From: Azadirachta indica
Taxonomy: Eukaryota; Streptophyta; Magnoliopsida; Sapindales; Meliaceae
Direction: 5' to 3'
NCBI GenBank assembly: GCA_022749755.1
Contig: CM040441.1
Span: 11,595,475 to 11,659,474 of the forward strand
Length of the DNA stretch: 64,000 nucleotides
Position numbers and translations under genes: made by a program. Shown piece after piece: positions 23,186-36,658 of this stretch. How positions within the stretch are numbered: position 1 is the first letter of the stretch; each line of letters starts with the position of its first letter. The notes under the pieces are model-generated. The model did no database searches and was not told where the DNA came from. It worked only from the letters and a program-made list of their open reading frames with translations.

Positions 23186-25808
23186 CGCAGCTCCGTCTTC
23201 TCACACACACACACCCCGATTCAAATTCGAACACCAAACAAATTGAAATCGAAGTGATTAACTTAAACCGCGATAAATTAGGGTTTTAAAGCCGAAGAGG
23301 GAGAGAGAGATAAAGTAAAATAGAGAAAGGCGGGAGATTCCAGAATTCGGAAAGATCAATAGAAAACCCTAACTGCCATTACCGGCGTGCTACTCCAAGC
23401 CTTCGGTCCAATCTCTCTATAATTATTTCTCTCTCTCACTGTTTTTTCTTTTAGTTCATTTTTTCTCTCTCTCCCTCTTTGCTTTTTATTCTTTTCTGTG
23501 CAAGTATCTGTCCCCCGACCTTTGATTAAGAGAACCAAAAAAAATAATAATAATAATAATAATATGGCATAATCCAAATTCTGCTAATGCCCCTCATCTG
23601 TTAATAATTTACGGTTGGAGACATTTCCTTTGATTAATTATAAAACTGTGCGCGCTGAACATATATCCCACGCGTTTTATTTAGTGGGTCCGTTGCCCGC
23701 CCGTGGCCTCAAGAACTTGATGATGATAACATGTGTAATTAAGTTACTGCGTGGTAGAGTGACAGGTCGGTGAAAATTTAATGGCACGAAAACGTATAAA
23801 ACCAGGTCTGCGTATGATTCAGTAGCTCGAGCCGTTTTTAGGTGTGATGATCATTTAAGGTTCCACGTGTTTGTTTTTTATTGGCTATGTGGTTGTACGT
23901 TTGCAGAGAAGGAACGAGGGGATCTTTACGTCCTTTCAAGCGAGTAAAAAATTGTTGATGCTGGAGTGTCAGAAAAAATGGGCCCTTGGGGCTTGTGGGG
24001 GCCCTGGGCCTGGGCCTTCCAGCGCATACTTGGGTAAAAGCAACACGTTTCCGAGTCTAGACCACAGATTCTTTTGCAAGCCTGTCCATAAGTATCAAAA
24101 GCGATATCGTTTTGTTAATATTAATGTTACGTCATTAATACTAATTGCTTGTTTATTAGAGTGCATATCAGAAAGGAGGTTATGATTAACAAAGTATTGG
24201 ATATAAATGAAGGGGAAAAAGAGAATCATAATGAAACTGTTCCCTTTTGATTGTGTATGATGACATTCAAAATATGTAAAAGGCACCTACAATTAGAATA
24301 TGTAGACGGATATAATGAAGTGTATTGTTTTATTTTGTTTATGTGTGGGGCATATTATTTTCATTTATGTCATCCGAAAATTATTCAGTTAAAATGCGAT
24401 ACTTTTTGAAAAAAATATTTTACATGAAATTGTTTAAATTTAGCTGTTTTATAAAATTATATCACATATTTTTATATTTTTCTTATATGTCTAATCAACT
24501 TTTAAAATAATAATTTATTAAGTGATATACAAATTATACGGGATATTTGTCTATCTTAAAGTTAGTGAGAGGGGTAGAAAGCAGCAAATAAATTTAAAAA
24601 AAAAGATGAAAATTAAAATTTCATTAATAAATATTATATAAATAGCACAAGTTAGTTTTTCTTTAATAAATAAATGTTATATTATTTAAAATTTCATTAA
24701 TAAATATTAATAAATGTTACGATTAATTAAATTGTCAATTTGGTTACTAGAAAAAAATAACTCGTATAAAAAACAAATTAATTTTTCTTTCAAGACAAAA
24801 CACCTACCGAGAGGCAATCAATTAAAATAATAATAATAAAAAAGAAACATAAAGGTGAGGGGCATTAATAAAAAAAAAAAAATTGTTCCTTCTTACTCAT
24901 ATTTAACATGTGTTAAATTTTGTCAACTTAATAACCTTTTAAATCTCAACCACAATAAAAATTTAAATTAAATCAATTAAAATTTGCATATTATTTAAAA
25001 AAAAACCCGTAGAGATGATGGTAGTAAATTTGTATTTACTCACTCGGTATGATAGTCTTTGTTTATTAGTTGATTAAAATTTCACTTGTATATACAAGCA
25101 TATTTAATCCTAAGTAACATCATATTGATAGTGAAATTATTTTATTAAAAAAGAGGTTCTTTACTCTCAAAATTATCTGGTAATTTGAAAAAGTTAATAA
25201 ATTTTTTAACATAAAATAATTGAAAATAATTAAAAATATCAATATTCTAGTATAAAATGACATGCGAAAAATATTTTTGTAATTATAAATTATCGAAACG
25301 CTTTTACTATAATTCAATTCTTTTGAGCTTTCATTATAAATTTTATGAAAACAACGGAAATTCCTTTGTTTATTTTTAAATTTAAGTAGTTTTAATTTTT
25401 GACTTTAAAAAAAAAATACAAATAATAAATACACTTCCATGAAAATTAATACTATTTTAAAATCTGATCCGCACGTACACGTAGGATTACGCGTCATCTA
25501 TTCCTACCGGGAGTTTCAATAGGCAAAACACGCGCCATGCGTACAATAGCGACGGACAACTACAAAACAAGTAAACGAGAACAAGATAGCAAGTACTCGT
25601 TAAGAAGTGGCGAGTAAACAAAAAACAAAGGTAGTAGGTTGTTCATCGGCCGCACTTCGATATCTCCGCTCTTCACTCTCCTCTTAACGGACTTCTCGAA
25701 GTACCATTCAGAAAACATTTCTCTATATTTCCTCCTCAGATCTCTCTCTCATTCTCATTTCCTTCCCTTTCTTCTCCGTTAATTTCTCCGTTTACTTCTT
25801 CTGCCAAA
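23186..25808. other. Divergent intergenic region between PP4R3 and LPD
   Basis: The left 300 bases form the PP4R3 leader and promoter on the minus strand, with CT/GA-rich tracts and AACCCTA (telo-box) copies near 23280 and 23365. An (AAT)n run lies at 23545-23565. The middle (24300-25440) is very AT-rich with no credible frame. The right end (25640-25808) is the CT-rich LPD leader; I see no good TATA box there. Confidence 0.55.
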
Positions 25809-28800
25809 ATGCATTGCTCTTCTTTCTCCCATGCCGCTACCTCAGCAGCAGCAACAATCTCCGGATCGCGCCACCTCAGCACTCTCGATTCCGTCTCTCT
25901 CGTTCCTTCCAGGCCGATTAATCTACGATTCTGCGGCTTGAGGCAGGAGGCGTTCGGTTTCTCGTCTTCGTCTTTGAGTCTGTCCAATTCACAGCGAGTT
26001 CACCTCCCGGCTCGACGTCGTTTGAGAGCAAGTAATGTTTCAGCTTCTCTGGCGGATAATGGAAGTCCGCCGAAGTCGTTTGATTATGATTTGATTATTA
26101 TTGGAGCTGGTGTTGGTGGTCATGGAGCTGCTTTACATGCTGTAGAGAAGGTACTTACCAATATTTTCTTTTTTCCTCTGTTTCCTCATTGATTGCAAGC
26201 TCTGTTACGTTTTTATGTTAAAACTGGAGTTCAATTGAGTGTAAAAGCTCGGATTAAGCATATGTGTAAAGTCTTTGCATGTTGCCAATTGTTGCATGCT
26301 TGTTGTGTTTAGTAGACGGTAAACAGAGATGCTTTGCCTAAATGTGCGAAAATGCTTGATTTCTCTGTCAAAATTGCACCTCCGCTGAGCTTATTTAAAA
26401 ACGAAACTGCATTTGATTTACTTAATCATGGTTTTGGTTTATCCTGATTAGTAAGATGTCCGTGTGCTTCTGTATAGTTGGTTTATATATTTTGTGATAT
26501 AATCTGGAAAATGTGATACTCCAAATCTTAAAAGAATCAGAATGCAGCCACGTTATGAGAAGGAAATTGGAATTTATGTAATGTTGTACAAAAATGTGAA
26601 GATTGCTAATACAAAGATAGTGGGATGTTGAAATCAGTTCTCTATGGGCATTTGATTCAGATTTTGTCGTGTACTAATAGTTATCTTGTCTACACATTTT
26701 GCTCAATGGGATGAACTTTAGCTATTGTTCATGCTTGTTCTAATTGTAGGGACTCAAAACTGCCATCATTGAGGGAGATGTGGTGGGGGGGACATGTGTG
26801 AACAGAGGTTGTGTTCCTTCTAAAGCTCTCTTGGCTGTAAGTGGTCGGATGCGTGAACTTCAGAGTGAGCATCATATGAAGGCTTTAGGTCTACAGGTAA
26901 TAGAGCTAACACACATTTGCTCTTTTTTGTAATAAGAGTATCACACATTTCAACAAAGGCAAGATTGGTTTGGATTTACCCTTGCTTTTTTCTCATAACT
27001 TATGATAGGTTGCAGCTGCTGGGTATGATAGACAGGGAGTGGCTGATCATGCAAATAATCTTGCTACAAAAATTCGGAATAATTTGACAAATTCAATGGA
27101 AGCACTTGGTGTGGACATATTGACAGGTGTTGGGACAATTTTGGTAAGTCTAATTTATGTTCTATTATGAATTGTATTCTGTCATGATTTTCAAAATATT
27201 ATTTATCCTAATATATATGATCATTTATGGAATTTTTCAGGGTCCACAAAAAGTGAAATATGGGAAAGTTGGTTCATCTGACACCATAGTAACTGCAAAA
27301 AATATAATTATTGCCACCGGCTCTGTTCCATTTGTTCCCAAAGGCATTGAAGTTGATGGTAAATATGCATTTTGTTTTTGATTCTTATCATCCTATAACT
27401 GTACTTATTCATCAAAGTTTTGATTAAAGGTACTTGTAAAATTAGAAGCTTGTCGTTTATGTAGAGATGTGAAACATCAAAAGGAAGCACATCTCATCTT
27501 TGCTCGCATTCTCCTCCATAAAGTAGTAAATAAAGATAGGAAAATGATTTTATGCTGGGCAACTAGTTTTAAAAAATTTAAATATTTGTTTGGGGCAGTT
27601 TGCAGGCCTTGGCTCAATTATTTATTCTAGATTTTGTTTGGTACAATTCCCTCCAAGTAATTCAACGCACTACGACTTGTAGGATGAAATATCTGGTGGA
27701 AAAAGGTGAAACTAAAAAAAAAAATGAGTCTTGGCAGTTCAGTTTTTTCCTCCACATTTTCTAGAAGTTTAGCATGTGGTCTGGGGTGTTATTGGACAAA
27801 AGACCATGATAATAATAGAAAAAATTGAAGAAGTGTCCACATGATATTTCCAAACGAAAATTATGTTGTACTAGTAACTTAAAATTATTCAGTGTAAAAA
27901 ATTTATTCATTATTTTACTTGTCAGAAACCCAGCCAACGGTTCTTGGGAAAATCATGTTTTCTGCCGTAGTTCCCAGGAAATGATCTCTCTATCTATTAT
28001 TATTGTTATTGATAGATGACATTGGATTTTGGCAAATCTTCTGTCTTCTCACGCGCATAAGATTTTTCTGATCATTTAGCAATGACCTGCAGGGAAGACT
28101 GTAATTACCAGTGACCATGCACTCAAGTTGGAGACTGTTCCTGACTGGATTGCAATTGTAGGAAGTGGTTATATTGGCCTTGAATTCAGTGATGTATATA
28201 CCGCGCTAGGAAGCGAGGTAACACCTTTTCTTTCTTGCATATATATATATATATATATATTATAATGGGCACAAACATCTGTTAGGAATAATTTTTTTGT
28301 GCATAAGGATTCTAAGTACAGGCCTTTGGAGTAGCATGAACCAAAATTCATCAGAGGATTGATGTAAGAGAGAACTATTTATTGGGTTGCCTCTTCCCTA
28401 TATGAACGTTTGTATGTTCAACCACTGTATTTCAACTCAAAGCCACAAAAGAGGCATATATTTCTTTTTCCTCTTTTTTAAGCAATTACGACTGATAATA
28501 AGACTGTCTAATTGCATAAATGATATGAACCTTGACTGGGCCAGCAAGTAGATTCTGTGTCAAATGATTTAGATGTCTTTTCATTTGTCATTATGTTTGG
28601 TTTCTTTTCATCAGAAGAAGGAAACAAAATAATCAAGAAGGCTTATGCAGGTTACTTTCATTGAAGCTCTAGATCAGCTTATGCCTGGATTTGATCCTGA
28701 GATTGGTAAACTGGCTCAAAGAGTTCTAATAAATCCTCGGAAAATTGACTATCATACTGGAGTGTTTGCATCAAAGGTAATCTGCATTTACATGTTTGTC

Positions 28801-31054
28801 CGGGTGGCTGTTTTGGGAGTTTGCACTAATCTTCATTGGTGTTGTTTATAGATCACTCCAGCAAAGGATGGTAAACCAGTCACCATTGAGCTTATCGATG
28901 CTAAGACCAAGGAACACAAAGATACTTTGGAGGTAATATTAATGGTGTTTTTCCCAGCAATTTCTGCAAGAAATACCAGCAACCAACTCTACTTTTTCTG
29001 GCATATTTCTCTGCTCACATGCTGATGACGTGGTACAGAGAAAACTACTAGCCTAAAGTCTATAGCTTATATCCTGTGAGGAGAAAAGTACCTTACCAAG
29101 TTACCAAATTCTGCAATCGTTTATTGCTTCTGGCCTTGTGGATGTGCTGTGTTACCAACTAATTGATGAAACTTGGTAGATGGTCTTATAAGTGCTGATT
29201 CAGGAAGCAAGATTTGTCTAATTTGAAATTGAATAATGTGGATACCTATCTTAAGATTATCTTTCAGTTTTCAACTACTGGTATGTACTCAGTTATGTAG
29301 CATGCCTGAGTGGATGAGGTATTTTGAAACTGTAGTTTCTGAGGTTATACTTTTCTGTTGCACTCCCTATCACCAGTATGTCTCACTTTTGGGGAAGCTT
29401 TACTAAACGTCCTAGTTTCTCGTACAATTCTATTTTGTCCTGTGCACAATACATAAACTTCTGCTTCTGATTCTGTTGCATAGGTGGATGCTGCTTTAAT
29501 TGCAACTGGAAGGGCTCCATTCACAAATGGTCTTGGTTTGGAGAATGTAAGTCTCTTTGACAGATAGAATAATTAAAACTAGAGTAGTTCCAAGAAGAAA
29601 AATGTATGCAGAGTTTTTAATTATTTATATTTTTCAGATCAACGTGGCAACACAGCGGGGTTTTGTTCCTGTTGATGAGCGAATGCGAGTAATTGATGCG
29701 AATGGCAATCTGGTTAGTTGTGAATTTCCATACATCATATTTTTTAATAATGCTGTCACCAATTGCTACTGACCCTTGATTATGAATTTCAGGTTCCTCA
29801 CTTGTACTGCATTGGAGATGCAAATGGTAAAATGATGCTGGCACATGCAGCCAGTGCACAAGGAATTTCAGGTACGGAGCAAGTAGCGCACTGTATTTCT
29901 ATTCAAATACTCTTTTACAGGCTTTTCACCTTTTGCATTTGATCTCTTGATGCAGTGGTTGAACAAGTGACTGGAAGAGATTACGTTCTCAATCATTTAA
30001 GTATCCCGGCAGCTTGTTTCACACATCCTGAAATTAGCATGGTTGGATTGACAGAGGTGAATGTTTAATCATCTGCACATCTGTTTTGTACATATGTTAT
30101 GCATTTTTTAATCTGTACAATAAAGGTTCAATTTTCCTGTCAATATTTAACAATTTTACCGTATCTTGTTTGCTTTTTGCCTTTTTTTTTCTTGGTTAAA
30201 AAATTGTAGAAATAAGAGTTTTTATTAATTTAACTTACGAAATTCGTCTTAAAATTCAAACAGCCTCAAGCCAGGGAAAAGGCTGAAAAGGAGGGATTTG
30301 AAGTAAGTGTGGCCAAGACAAGTTTCAAAGCTAACACAAAGGCCCTAGCAGAAAATGAAGGGGAGGGACTTGCTAAGGTTACTATTCTTGACCATTCCTT
30401 TATGCAAATTTTACCATGCCATTCCTTTATGTTGTTTTTGCTTTGTTGATTTTTTATTGTGTTTTAGCTCATGCTATTGCTTTTCATGTTATCTTTATGC
30501 AGTTAATATACAGACCTGACAATGGTGAGATACTTGGAGTTCATATCTTTGGGCTCCATGCTGCAGACCTTATCCACGAGGCATCTAATGCAATTGCATT
30601 AGCGACACGTATTCAGGTAGCTCTTTTTTCCAACTGCTGTATTAGTAAATAAGCCCAGCTTCTGCTGCAACATTCTACCACTGTCGAATAACATTTTCTT
30701 GCTACCTTGGTTATATCGCAGGACATAAAATTTGCAGTTCATGCACATCCGACTCTTTCTGAAGTTCTTGATGAACTGTTTAAAGCAGCAAAGGTGAGTT
30801 TCTGATATCTGCAGAAAATCCATGGGCATTCTGTTAAAGATCATACCAAGCTCGTTTTTCACCATATAACATCACGTTACTACATTGCTGTTTTCTGAAA
30901 ATGTAAATTTCTACTATCCCATTCCTTACACAAGTTAACTCATAATTGGATTTTCTAAATTTATATAAACCTGGAGATGGTAAACAACTTTTAATTTCTG
31001 GGGCAGGTTAAAGCTCACGCTTCTAATCCAATAAGTGAACCAGTTGCAGTCTAA
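25809..31054 (+). CDS. LPD1: Dihydrolipoyl dehydrogenase, chloroplastic (E3 of plastid pyruvate dehydrogenase), 579 aa
   Basis: Fifteen exons: 25809-26150, 26750-26896, 27009-27143, 27241-27358, 28093-28217, 28651-28776, 28852-28932, 29484-29546, 29638-29712, 29793-29871, 29956-30056, 30264-30377, 30503-30616, 30722-30793 and 31007-31054 (1740 nt, TAA). Residues 1 to about 75 are a Ser/Arg-rich plastid transit peptide ([15 protein letters not shown]). The FAD site is GAGVGG (99-104). The redox-active disulfide is CVNRGC (C130, C135). The NAD site is [11 protein letters not shown] near residue 260. The C-terminal interface domain carries the catalytic dyad HPTLSE (H549, E554). The enzyme reoxidises dihydrolipoamide with NAD+ in the plastid pyruvate dehydrogenase complex, which supplies acetyl-CoA for fatty acid synthesis. 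The C-terminus ([13 protein letters not shown]) is variable in the family. Whether it corresponds to Arabidopsis LPD1 or LPD2 cannot be decided here. Confidence 0.96.
28239..28262. repeat. (AT)n microsatellite in LPD intron 5
   Basis: A short pure AT run downstream of exon 5. Confidence 0.85.
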
Positions 31055-32574
31055 AGCATCTCGACACTAGGAAGTATTAAATTTTGAAGAAATTTGCTTG
31101 TGTTAGGGGGTATCAAGGATTTATACATCCTCTCCGAGGAGAAGACCTAATCAGCACGATGGCTGGCCTAGCAAACCGAACACCGTGAAGAAATTTGCCT
31201 ATATTTATATGACATTCTTACCGTGGTTTATTGGAATTGTTTGTGCCTTGCAAAAATACGTAAATTCATTATAGTTTATTGGAAAGTTGTTATCCTGTTT
31301 CCAATTTTGGACAACATTGCTGGAAATAAAAGGTTTCTATTGTTATAGTCATCATTAAGCATTTTGTTTACCTTTTAAGAGAGTCGTGATACAGTTGACA
31401 AGAAGTACGGAGGGATCAAATCATCACTGATGAGTGGTCTGTGTAATAAAATCATTAACTATCAAATAATATCAGCATTTGACATTTACAGAGCAATTTT
31501 AATAGTTGTGTTTATAATCATTAACTAAGACAAAGAACCAAAAGAAAATTCATGGCTCCTCAGAATTCAATCATTGGCAGTCTGTCCACTCAAAGCTATT
31601 GCTAAATTCAGAAGTGACTCCTAAACTTGAACAGACGTTACGAAGTGCGGTCACCCCCATGTAATCGCCGAACCTTTTCTCATGGGAGAACTGTAATGCT
31701 ATGATAGTAAACTACATTCATGCCCTTATCTCCGAGTACACTTATTATTAAAAAAAAAAAAAAAAAGACCAGTCATCAAAACCGTTGGAACACAATAAAA
31801 CCTAACCAAACATGATGGAAATTGCAACAATACACAATAAAACCTAATAACTATTTGAGAGTAGTCCTTTTTTGAGTCTAATCGAGAGCAAAGTTAGACA
31901 AGGGTCTATCTTTATACCAACACACTCCAAGCAAGTATCCCTGGCCATTTCAATGGGTTTGAAAAAAACCCACTTCCGGTCCACCGGACGGGGCTTAACT
32001 TTGAAAAACAACATTTAGGGTGTTCAGTAAACACTACCCTTACTTGCTAACTAATGTCTACCAATCAACCAGACATTCATACTTGACCAGTGATTCTATC
32101 TCATTGCAGGTGTAGATCAAAGGCCGTGATACCTTAATCCTAAAAACATCTTTAGAGCCTAGAGGGATCTACATTACTTTTGTGTTTGCAGAGGATTTAT
32201 ACAGGCTAGAGTTTATTTAACAGAAACCTGTATGGGTTAAAACGCCTTTGTAATACACACCAGGAATGCCAATCTGCAGTTCTCTCATCTGAGAGTAACA
32301 GTCAAATTCAAAGCAGCAGAAAAAACTGACTCAAAGATTCTAATAGAAATTCAAAATTTAAGATCTTTTAGCAAATATCAAATCAATAAGAACCCACAAA
32401 ATAAAAATGGCTTAACAATACATCAAATTTTTTATAACTGAAATGAAAGCCAGTAGAGTGTCATCATTGAGTCACTAAAGTAGTACTAAAAACAAATATC
32501 CCATTAAAGCAAAACTAGATCTTAATAACTAAATAATTGAAAACCCATAAGAATGGGTTCCCTTTCACACGTCT
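31055..32574. other. Convergent 3' region between LPD and eL29
   Basis: About the first 270 bases fit the LPD 3' UTR, and about the last 200 fit the eL29 3' UTR. The middle (31620-32330) has a poly(A) run at 31750-31767 and less AT-rich, non-coding sequence, including a small palindrome TCCGGTCCACCGGA at 31976-31989. It may be an old transposon remnant, but I could not name it. Confidence 0.4.
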
Positions 32575-33115
32575 CTATTCTTCAGCAGCTGATTCAGCTC
32601 CTTGCTTGTTGTGCTTCCTTGCATACCTCTGGTTCCTTAGAAACTTTGGGTCCATCTAAACGAAAAGAGCATTGCGGAAAGATAACTTAACAGCAATATC
32701 TTAAAAGTTATTAAAGACGCCTTAAAAATGCTGAAAATTATTCATTCTATAAAGAAAATAACAGAAGATATTAAAAATTCACTACAAAAAAAAAAAAAAA
32801 GGAAAACACTTAACAAAATTTTTTTACGTGATTAAAATCAGGAAAACCAAATAGAAAGAATGCCAACTATAAAGGAAACAAATACCAAAAATTCTTTCCA
32901 ATAAAGAACTTAAACAACGAAATCTTCAAAGTGATTAAAAGCAGCCTAAACAAGCACTAAAAACGAAAAAATTACTCATTTTATGAAGAAGACAATAGGG
33001 AAAAAAAAATTACCCCTTTGGTGGAGGTGTGACGCTGCTTCTTGGGTTTCTTGATTCCGTTCTTGTGAGCCTTGTATGACTGGTTGTGTGCTGTGTGATT
33101 CTTCGACTTTGCCAT
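32575..33115 (-). CDS. RPL29: 60S ribosomal protein L29 (eL29), 60 aa
   Basis: Two coding exons on the minus strand: 33115-33014 ([20 protein letters not shown] onward, 34 codons) and 32655-32575 ([20 protein letters not shown] through AAEE, then TAG). The very short, Lys/Arg/His-rich protein with the SKNHTAHNQ start is diagnostic of eukaryotic eL29 of the large cytosolic ribosomal subunit. Plant family members are about 61 residues. A leader intron is predicted at 33243-33118 (donor CG/GTACG, acceptor CTGCAG just before AAATG), a usual feature of plant ribosomal protein genes. The gene faces away from SAR1 across a ~0.9 kb divergent promoter region. Confidence 0.95.
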
Positions 33116-33244
33116 TTCTGCAGCACATACATAAACAAAAATACAGCCATAACCAATCAATCGCAGTAAACAAGTTATGATACAACCATGAGTATTTCTT
33201 TGTATCAAAGATTTTAAGCAGGGAGATCGTGCTAGAAACGTACC

Positions 33245-34038
33245 GTTTGGAGAGAAAAAGACTTGTCTGCGGCTCTGCTGAATTTTCTTCCTCTCAGAAG
33301 CGAATGAGCAGAAGAACGGATGAAACCCTAATTCATATAGCTGGTTAATAAGTATCGCTTTGCTCTTGCTGGGCTGGGCTGGGTCGGGTTTGGGTTTCAA
33401 TATTTGGGCCTGCCTAGGTCCATTTCGGCTTTACGGTTGGATAACCAAACCCAATGTTTTTTCACTCTACCAAATAATTAAAAAAGAGAAAACGTAAATT
33501 TCAAACAGAACAACATATATATATTTTTAATTCAAATATTAATTTTTAGGGTATGAATATGATGGTACATATGATGAATGTATAATGCAATTTCTTTTAA
33601 CATTTTTCGTTGCAAACCAACTATTTTTTGTTTCGCATCTGAATTACAACGAATAATTGCGGAGTTGCTTAACATATTTGTTATATTGTATCATAACCAT
33701 TTAGAGATGGAATAACATATGTTACCAAGCGCAAGCTATATCAGCGTTTCGCATTTAAAACAATAAAATAATTAATAATAACAACAACAATGATACTAAT
33801 AAAATAAACAATTATAAGATAATAATAAATAAATCACAAAACTCTTCCACAAAATTTATTTCTAGCTGTATGTAACGTTGAAGTAGCTGGAAAACGTAAA
33901 AAACGACGCGCAAAACAAAGTAATCCCATCGCTTTTTCTTCCTCCTCTCCTCTCTGCAGATCTCCGCCATTTATCTGGATCTGTGATCAAACTCTCCGAC
34001 AACATTGTTCTTTTGTTTCTTTTACTACACAAGGAACT
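33245..34038. other. Divergent region between eL29 and SAR1 copy 1
   Basis: It contains the eL29 first leader exon and promoter on the left, with GGGCTGGGCT and GGGTTTGGGTTT stretches at about 33370-33396. The right side holds the SAR1 copy 1 leader (CT-rich, about 33930-34038). The middle is AT-rich with ATA/ACA simple repeats. I see none of the stress-type elements found at SAR1 copy 2. Confidence 0.5.
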
Positions 34039-35713
34039 ATGTTTCTCCTAGATTGGTTCTACGGTGTTCTTGCATCTCTCGGTTTATGGCAAAAGGAAGC
34101 CAAGATTCTCTTTTTAGGCCTCGATAACGCCGGAAAGACCACGCTTCTTCATATGTTGAAAGACGAGGTATTTTGTTTCTTCTTCTTTTTTCTTTTTGGG
34201 TTATTTTGTCATTGCAAGACATGGGAATGATATAATATGAGATTCTTCAATTGGGTAGTTTTTTTTTTTTTTTTTTTTTTTGAGAAAATTTTGGTTGTTT
34301 TTATGTGATTGCAGAGATTGGTGCAACATCAGCCAACACAGCATCCAACGTCAGAGGAGTTGAGCATTGGGAAAATCAAGTTCAAAGCTTTTGATTTGGG
34401 AGGTCACCAGATCGCTCGTCGTGTATGGAAAGATTATTATGCTAAGGTATTTGATTAATATGTTCACTTGATCTGCTCATTTTCAGCTTTGTCAATCACT
34501 GGTCGTAGATTTTCTAGATTCGTAACATATTCTGCTTATATGTCTTTTTTTTTGTGTTGTGGATTTCAACTTTATGGAATGTAGATGAAATCAGTTTTCT
34601 GTATTTGACAAGTCCACAACTGTAGCTTTGATTTGTTTGTCTAGTTAGCTTGTATCGGAAGCCACTTAACCATTAGTTGAATTCTTTCGAAATGAGAGAG
34701 CGGCTATAACCAGACATGCCCGGGTTCTCTTCATAATCCCAGATAAACTTTGCTGGTGTTTATCTGATTCATGGGAGGCAAACATTGATAATGGAAATTC
34801 TGCTGATGTTACCTCATTTTTTGTTGTTTGGAAGGTGTTCTAGTAGTAGCTTTCCAGACATGATGTTCAATAAAGTGATTCCAAAGAGAAGTTAGTTTTA
34901 TTGTCTGGAAGATCTAATGATGCGGTTCAAGCTTTCCTTCCTCCCATGGATTTGGTATCTACTGTTAGTTTCTTATGGATATGGCTAGGAGAGCTAGCTC
35001 TCCATATTTAGAAACAAAAAACTAGTACCTTTCCCCAAATCATGTCATTTTAGAATTTTCTTTGAGGAAGGAAGGAATAAAAATGATACATTGAATTACT
35101 CTGCTTATTGTTTTCATTGTTGACTCCAAGTTGACTCCAGCACTTAATATTTTCCATATTTCCTGACAATTGATAAACGTATAAAGTCATATATTGATCC
35201 TGAAATTGCTTATTGGCACCTCATTTCTCCTCGGAGTGGAATAGTTGGTCCATATGAATGAATATTTACAGTGCATTAAAAATTTTGTTGTATGAGTTCC
35301 GTGTTACCTTGTGGCTTCCATTCTCGTGCCCTTTTAAGAACATATTCTCACATTACTAATGCTACCATTTTCTCATCTATTTGTTGAAACAGGTCGATGC
35401 AGTGGTTTACTTGGTAGATGCCTATGACAAGGAGAGGTTTGCAGAATCAAAAAGGGAGTTGGATGCTCTCTTGTCGGATGAATCCCTGGCCAATGTTCCT
35501 TTCCTCATTTTAGGCAACAAGATAGACATTCCCTATGCAGCTTCGGAAGATGAACTTCGCTATCATCTTGGTCTCACCAATTTCACAACCGGCAAAGGCA
35601 AGGTGAATCTCACAGAATCCAACGTTCGAGCCCTCGAGGTCTTCATGTGCAGTATCGTGCGCAAGATGGGTTATGGCGATGGCTTCAAGTGGCTCTCTCA
35701 GTACATCAAGTAG
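34039..35713 (+). CDS. SAR1: Small COPII GTPase SAR1, tandem copy 1, 193 aa
   Basis: Three exons: 34039-34167, 34315-34446 and 35393-35713 (129+132+321 nt, TAG). The length is exactly that of plant SAR1. The N-terminal amphipathic helix ([17 protein letters not shown]) inserts into ER membranes. GTP-binding motifs are GLDNAGKT (P-loop), the effector-region Thr in PTSEE, DLGGHQ (switch II; the His contributes to hydrolysis) and NKID. The C-terminus is SQYIK. SAR1-GTP recruits Sec23/24 and Sec13/31 to bud COPII vesicles from the ER. A second copy with the same exon lengths lies about 1.1 kb downstream in the same direction. Confidence 0.97.
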
Positions 35714-36509
35714 AGTTGGTAATATCATATGGCAAATTGTATTCTTTCTTCTGGGATTTCTCCTTGTCATTTTTGCTGTGTCTGACTACAGTTAAACTGA
35801 AAAAAAAGAAAAAATTTTGTTGTCATTTGATTGGTATGAAGACTACTCAACAATTGTTGCATTATTTGATCAATTTACACCATGCAATGTGAATTTGTTT
35901 TTATTTTTTCAAAACATGTTTGTATGAAACTACTACTGCTCTAGTAGATTGCTACTACTATAGTAGATTATGCTTTTTCTGGACTAGTATTTTCACTGTT
36001 GTTGCCATTTTGGAATTCTTTGTAATGTTCTAAGAATTATGCCAAATCAAATTTGCATCGTTTTCTGTATTTGGATGTATTGGAAAAGATAATGGTAGAT
36101 TTGTATTCATGGTCTCTATTTTTATAATTATAAAATTTCTGGTTAAATATTATTTTTAAAATTACATTTCTTAATTTTTCTAAGAATTAAAATGTAAAAA
36201 TAAGTTAAACAAACTGTAGTATAAAATATAAAACTTGTAACAAAAATTTAATATTGTAACGTTGTTATCCTGTATTTATAAATACAAGAAAGTTATATGT
36301 GATTAATTGTAAATCAAAGATGTGGTAAAATATTTGGCTAATTCAAGTTATATTAGCCGCTAAAGGGAAACAAGCCAATCCTGACCGTCGGATCCAGCTT
36401 TGTACACCTCAAGTCTGTGCGTCGTAGTACGATAACATTCGTCCTGCCGCGTAAATCATCAGTATTCAAGTATTCACTAGTTTTCTAATCCCTACGGCCA
36501 CCGCACCCA

Positions 36510-36521
36510 TATGACGCGTAC
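36510..36521 (+). promoter_or_regulatory. pUPRE-II-like element upstream of SAR1 copy 2
   Basis: TATGACGCGTAC differs in one base from the plant unfolded-protein-response element pUPRE-II (GATGACGCGTAC, from memory). It lies about 140 bases upstream of the TATA box of SAR1 copy 2. Confidence 0.5.
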
Positions 36522-36597
36522 TAACCATCCATCGCAGTGCACGTGTACACAAAGTGAAAAACCTGCTATACCCGGTCATCCAATTTTGGCTCCACCA

Positions 36598-36609
36598 GTC
36601 CACGTCATC
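36598..36609 (+). promoter_or_regulatory. P-UPRE-like element upstream of SAR1 copy 2
   Basis: GTCCACGTCATC is identical to the last twelve bases of the plant P-UPRE (ATTGGTCCACGTCATC, from memory), a bZIP28/bZIP60-type site. It sits 43 bases upstream of the TATA box. A G-box CACGTG is also present at 36540-36545. Confidence 0.5.
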
Positions 36610-36651
36610 ACACTCACCGCTCAAACCGGTAATTCGAGTGCCACCTCATAC

Positions 36652-36658
36652 TATAAAA
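36652..36658 (+). promoter_or_regulatory. TATA box of SAR1 copy 2
   Basis: TATAAAA, 125 bases before the ATG, giving a leader of about 95-100 bases. Confidence 0.65.

Noticed and set aside
23871..24185. 104-codon + strand ORF between PP4R3 and LPD
   Set aside because: Low-complexity and without family resemblance; flanks are AT-rich intergenic DNA.
25736..25987. 83-codon minus-strand ORF
   Set aside because: Antisense to the LPD transit-peptide exon, with no family features.
36580..36604. ERSE (CCAAT-N9/10-CACG) upstream of SAR1 copy 2
   Set aside because: CCAAT and CACG are present but 16 bases apart, not 9 or 10.
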